From Thermoleophilaceae bacterium (GTDB lineage Bacteria > Actinomycetota > Thermoleophilia > Solirubrobacterales > Thermoleophilaceae), in NCBI GenBank assembly GCA_013812065.1, contig JACCUC010000274.1, positions 1 to 7,119 on the forward strand: 7,119 nucleotides of DNA, given 5' to 3'. The first letter of the stretch is position 1; each line of letters opens with the position of its first letter. The notes beneath the pieces are model-generated. The model had not been told where the DNA came from, did not search any database, and saw only the letters and a program-made list of their open reading frames with translations. The translations under genes and the position numbers were made by a program. Below are positions 6,089-7,119 of this stretch, piece after piece.

Positions 6089-6112
6089 CAGGCTCCGCTC
6101 GAGCGGAGCCTG
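6089..6112. promoter_or_regulatory. Perfect 24-bp palindrome between divergent genes, candidate operator
   Basis: The half-site CAGGCTCCGCTC is followed directly by its exact reverse complement, with no spacer and a CTCGAG centre. It lies in the 128-bp gap between the ligase (ATG 6019, leftward) and the 79-residue membrane protein (ATG 6148, rightward). Its right end overlaps the expected -35 region of the rightward promoter (-10 at 6134), and it sits about 55 bp upstream of the leftward -10. A dimeric repressor site is the simplest reading. As there is no loop and no T run, a terminator is less likely. Confidence 0.6.
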
Positions 6113-6133
6113 GTATGCCGCCGCCAGCGTTGC

Positions 6134-6139
6134 TAGGGT
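6134..6139 (+). promoter_or_regulatory. Possible -10 box of the 79-residue membrane protein gene
   Basis: TAGGGT, preceded by TTGC, ends 8 nt before the ATG at 6148, which fits a leaderless transcript. The same TTGCTAG string occurs in the -10 region ahead of the gene at 6769. Confidence 0.45.
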
Positions 6140-6147
6140 GGCGGGCC

Positions 6148-6387
6148 ATGCGGATGAACGAGACGCTCTCGGACCTCGAGAACGCCTTCCACGAAGCCAC
6201 CGCGGCGGAGCGCAGTCGCCGTAACGCCCTGCGTCACCAGTCCGCTGAGCGGGCGCGGGATCGCCGTCAGGAACACGTCGAGCGGGCAGGTCGCTTCCGC
6301 TTCGCGGGGCTCGTGCTCGCCATCCTCGCGACCACCGTGGTCGTGACCGTGCTGATGTTCGAGGCGCTCGCGCTTCTGATCGGCTAG
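6148..6387 (+). CDS. Small single-pass membrane protein with a charged N-terminal helix
   Basis: A 79-residue protein of no recognised family. Residues 1-20 are mildly acidic (LSDLENAFHEATAAE), 21-51 are highly charged and Arg-rich and look like a long helix or short coiled coil (ERSRRNALRHQSAERARDRR), and 52-77 form one strongly hydrophobic helix (FAGLVLAILATTVVVTVLMF) that ends almost at the C terminus. The Arg-rich side before the helix predicts a cytoplasmic N terminus, so this is a tail-anchored type protein. The ATG at 6148 is preferred over an in-frame ATG at 6115 because that one lies upstream of the TAGGGT box. It is divergent from the ligase gene across a perfect palindrome and converges with csrA. 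Confidence 0.75.
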   Translation: MRMNETLSDLENAFHEATAAERSRRNALRHQSAERARDRRQEHVERAGRFRFAGLVLAILATTVVVTVLMFEALALLIG

Positions 6388-6399
6388 CCGCGGCGCGGC
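6387..6399. terminator. Short GC hairpin between convergent genes, possible weak terminator
   Basis: GCCGC-GGC-GCGGC begins at the last base of the membrane protein's stop codon, in the 34-bp gap before the end of csrA. It could end transcription from both sides, but the stem is short and no T run follows on either strand. Confidence 0.2.
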
Positions 6400-6421
6400 C
6401 TCGGCTCGACCCCCCGGTCTC

Positions 6422-6661
6422 CTACTCCCCGCCCTTCAGCCGCTCGAGCGCCTCGTCGACCGCCGCGCGATCCGCCTCGGGCTCCGACTGGCGGGGACCC
6501 TCGCGTTGGATCTCGAGCCAGACCTCCTTGCGGTAGACCGGGACCGAACGAGGCGCGTCGATGCCGATGCGCACCTTGTCGCCGACGACCGCGAGGACAC
6601 AGACCTCGACGTCCTCGCCAATGACGATCGTCTGATTCGCCTTGCGCGTCAGAACCAACAT
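6422..6661 (-). CDS. csrA: Carbon storage regulator CsrA, with an acidic C-terminal extension
   Basis: CsrA is a homodimeric RNA-binding protein that binds GGA motifs in mRNA leaders and blocks or alters translation; in many flagellated bacteria it controls flagellin synthesis with FliW. The 79-residue product starts with the typical MLVLTRKANQTIVIG and continues through the five-strand core to GDKVRIGIDAPRSVPVYRKE (28-46). The RNA-contact residues Leu4, Arg6 and Arg44 are all present. After IQRE (51-54) an acidic tail of about 25 residues follows (SEPEADRAAVDEALERL), longer than the E. coli protein of about 61 residues. The ATG at 6661 is chosen over an in-frame upstream start at 6700 because it gives the family N terminus and has GGAGG 4 nt upstream. 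The gene is divergent from the HTH gene at 6769. No fliW or flagellar gene is visible in the window. Confidence 0.96.
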   Translation of the reverse strand: MLVLTRKANQTIVIGEDVEVCVLAVVGDKVRIGIDAPRSVPVYRKEVWLEIQREGPRQSEPEADRAAVDEALERLKGGE

Positions 6662-6665
6662 CCCG

Positions 6666-6670
6666 CCTCC
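6666..6670 (-). promoter_or_regulatory. csrA ribosome binding site, possible CsrA self-binding site
   Basis: GGAGG lies 4 nt before the ATG at 6661 on the minus strand, the clearest Shine-Dalgarno sequence in the window. Its context CACGGAGG resembles the known CsrA target ACANGGANGU, so CsrA could bind here and repress its own translation, as reported for csrA in other bacteria. Confidence 0.6.
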
Positions 6671-6698
6671 GTGCCGTGTTGCCAGGCGTTCGGCTTCC

Positions 6699-6704
6699 AC
6701 TCTA
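6699..6704 (-). promoter_or_regulatory. Possible -10 box of csrA
   Basis: TAGAGT on the minus strand fits TANNNT and lies 37 nt upstream of the csrA ATG. It would give an mRNA leader of about 30 nt that includes the ribosome binding site. No convincing -35 hexamer is seen. Confidence 0.4.
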
Positions 6705-6751
6705 CCCGGTACCGCAGCACTCTGGCTCCCGATCGACGCGGACCCGATTGC

Positions 6752-6757
6752 TAGTCT
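6752..6757 (+). promoter_or_regulatory. Possible -10 box of the divergent HTH gene
   Basis: TAGTCT, preceded by TTGC, ends 11 nt before the GTG at 6769. There is no Shine-Dalgarno sequence. The csrA -10 candidate is about 48 bp away on the other strand, so the two promoters are nearly back to back. Confidence 0.4.
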
Positions 6758-6768
6758 TGCCGCCGCCC

Positions 6769-7119
6769 GTGGCCCGCCGTTCGCTGAAGCCCCAGCTCAA
6801 CCAGATCCGCAGCTGGGTGCGGCAAGGACGGACCGACGCGTGGATAGCCCACCAGCTCGAGATATCGGTCCGCGACCTATCCGCTTTCAAGCGCGAGCAC
6901 GCCCTGGCGCCGGCCGAGGAGACCGAGACCGAGGGAGCACCGCCGCGGGAGGAGGTCGAGGTCGACCTCCGCGCCGAGGACGATGCGCTCGTAGCGGCGG
7001 CGCTCGACGCCGAGCCCGAGGAGAGCGGCGTCCAGGAGGTCGACGCGGGCACGAGGGCTGCGAACGGCTCGCCCGCGGGAGAGGAAGGCGAAGAGGACGA
7101 GGACCGCCCGCGCCGGCGT
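6769..7119 (+). CDS. Helix-turn-helix protein with a long acidic tail, cut by the right edge
   Basis: The frame is open from the GTG at 6769 to the last base, 117 codons, with no stop. Residues about 1-46 are basic and look like a compact nucleic-acid-binding unit: MARRSLKPQLNQIRSWVRQG, then TDAWIAHQLEISVRDLSAFK, which has the spacing of a helix-turn-helix of the kind found in small terminase- or resolvase-like domains. From residue 50 the sequence turns strongly acidic and low in hydrophobics (EETETEGAPPREEVEVDL onward), then ends the window with an acidic run followed by RPRRR, so a basic segment may begin beyond the edge. I do not know a named family. A TTG four codons upstream is an alternative start. 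It is divergent from csrA with 107 bp between the two starts. Confidence 0.75.
   Translation, partial: MARRSLKPQLNQIRSWVRQGRTDAWIAHQLEISVRDLSAFKREHALAPAEETETEGAPPREEVEVDLRAEDDALVAAALDAEPEESGVQEVDAGTRAANGSPAGEEGEEDEDRPRRR

Noticed and set aside
6089..6112. Palindrome read as a rho-independent terminator
   Set aside because: It has no loop and no T run, and it sits upstream of two divergent starts and not at a gene end.
6115..6147. Upstream ATG for the 79-residue membrane protein
   Set aside because: It lies before the TAGGGT -10 candidate and adds only a Pro-rich lead; ATG 6148 fits the promoter position better.
4995..6200. Minus-strand frame of 401 codons overlapping the ligase
   Set aside because: It is out of frame with the clear YbdK family protein and its product is an Arg/Ala-rich shadow.

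Overview
The window looks like chromosomal DNA of a very GC-rich actinobacterium, most likely in the Thermoleophilia/Solirubrobacterales. The evidence is strong G/C bias at third codon positions, several GTG starts, TANNNT-type -10 elements placed directly ahead of start codons, a DUF4235 protein, a CsrA of the kind kept by flagellated members of this group, and a sigma factor with a long Ala/Gly/Pro-rich tail. The taxon is inferred from gene content; no marker gene is present to prove it.

Layout. Positions 1-1987 read leftward: a tRNA-Leu with anticodon UAA, a DUF4235 membrane protein, a small single-pass membrane protein, a doubtful ORF, and a low-complexity protein that runs off the left edge with a three-copy octapeptide repeat and a C-terminal membrane helix. 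The stretch from about 620 to 1120 is the least certain part. Positions 2112-3677 read rightward and encode the most striking gene: an ECF-type RNA polymerase sigma factor fused to its own zinc-finger anti-sigma-like module, one membrane helix and a long Ala/Gly/Pro-rich segment. Positions 6019-3726 read leftward: a YbdK-type glutamate-cysteine ligase homologue, a zinc-ribbon/rhomboid-fold membrane protein that lacks the catalytic residues, and a small acidic protein. A perfect 24-bp palindrome separates the ligase from a divergent 79-residue membrane protein (6148-6387). On the right, csrA (6661-6422, leftward) is divergent from a gene starting at 6769, which encodes a small helix-turn-helix protein with a highly acidic tail and runs off the right edge.

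How the parts may work together. The sigma gene and the ligase/rhomboid group are convergent, so they need not be co-regulated. The sigma protein appears able to anchor itself to the membrane and inhibit itself, which would make it a one-component, membrane-to-promoter signalling device if something releases the sigma part. The csrA side is a post-transcriptional regulator next to a possible nucleic-acid-binding protein. Four starts lack a clear Shine-Dalgarno sequence but have a TANNNT box 7-11 nt upstream, which suggests leaderless or near-leaderless transcription. No insertion sequence, CRISPR array, phage gene or rRNA is visible.
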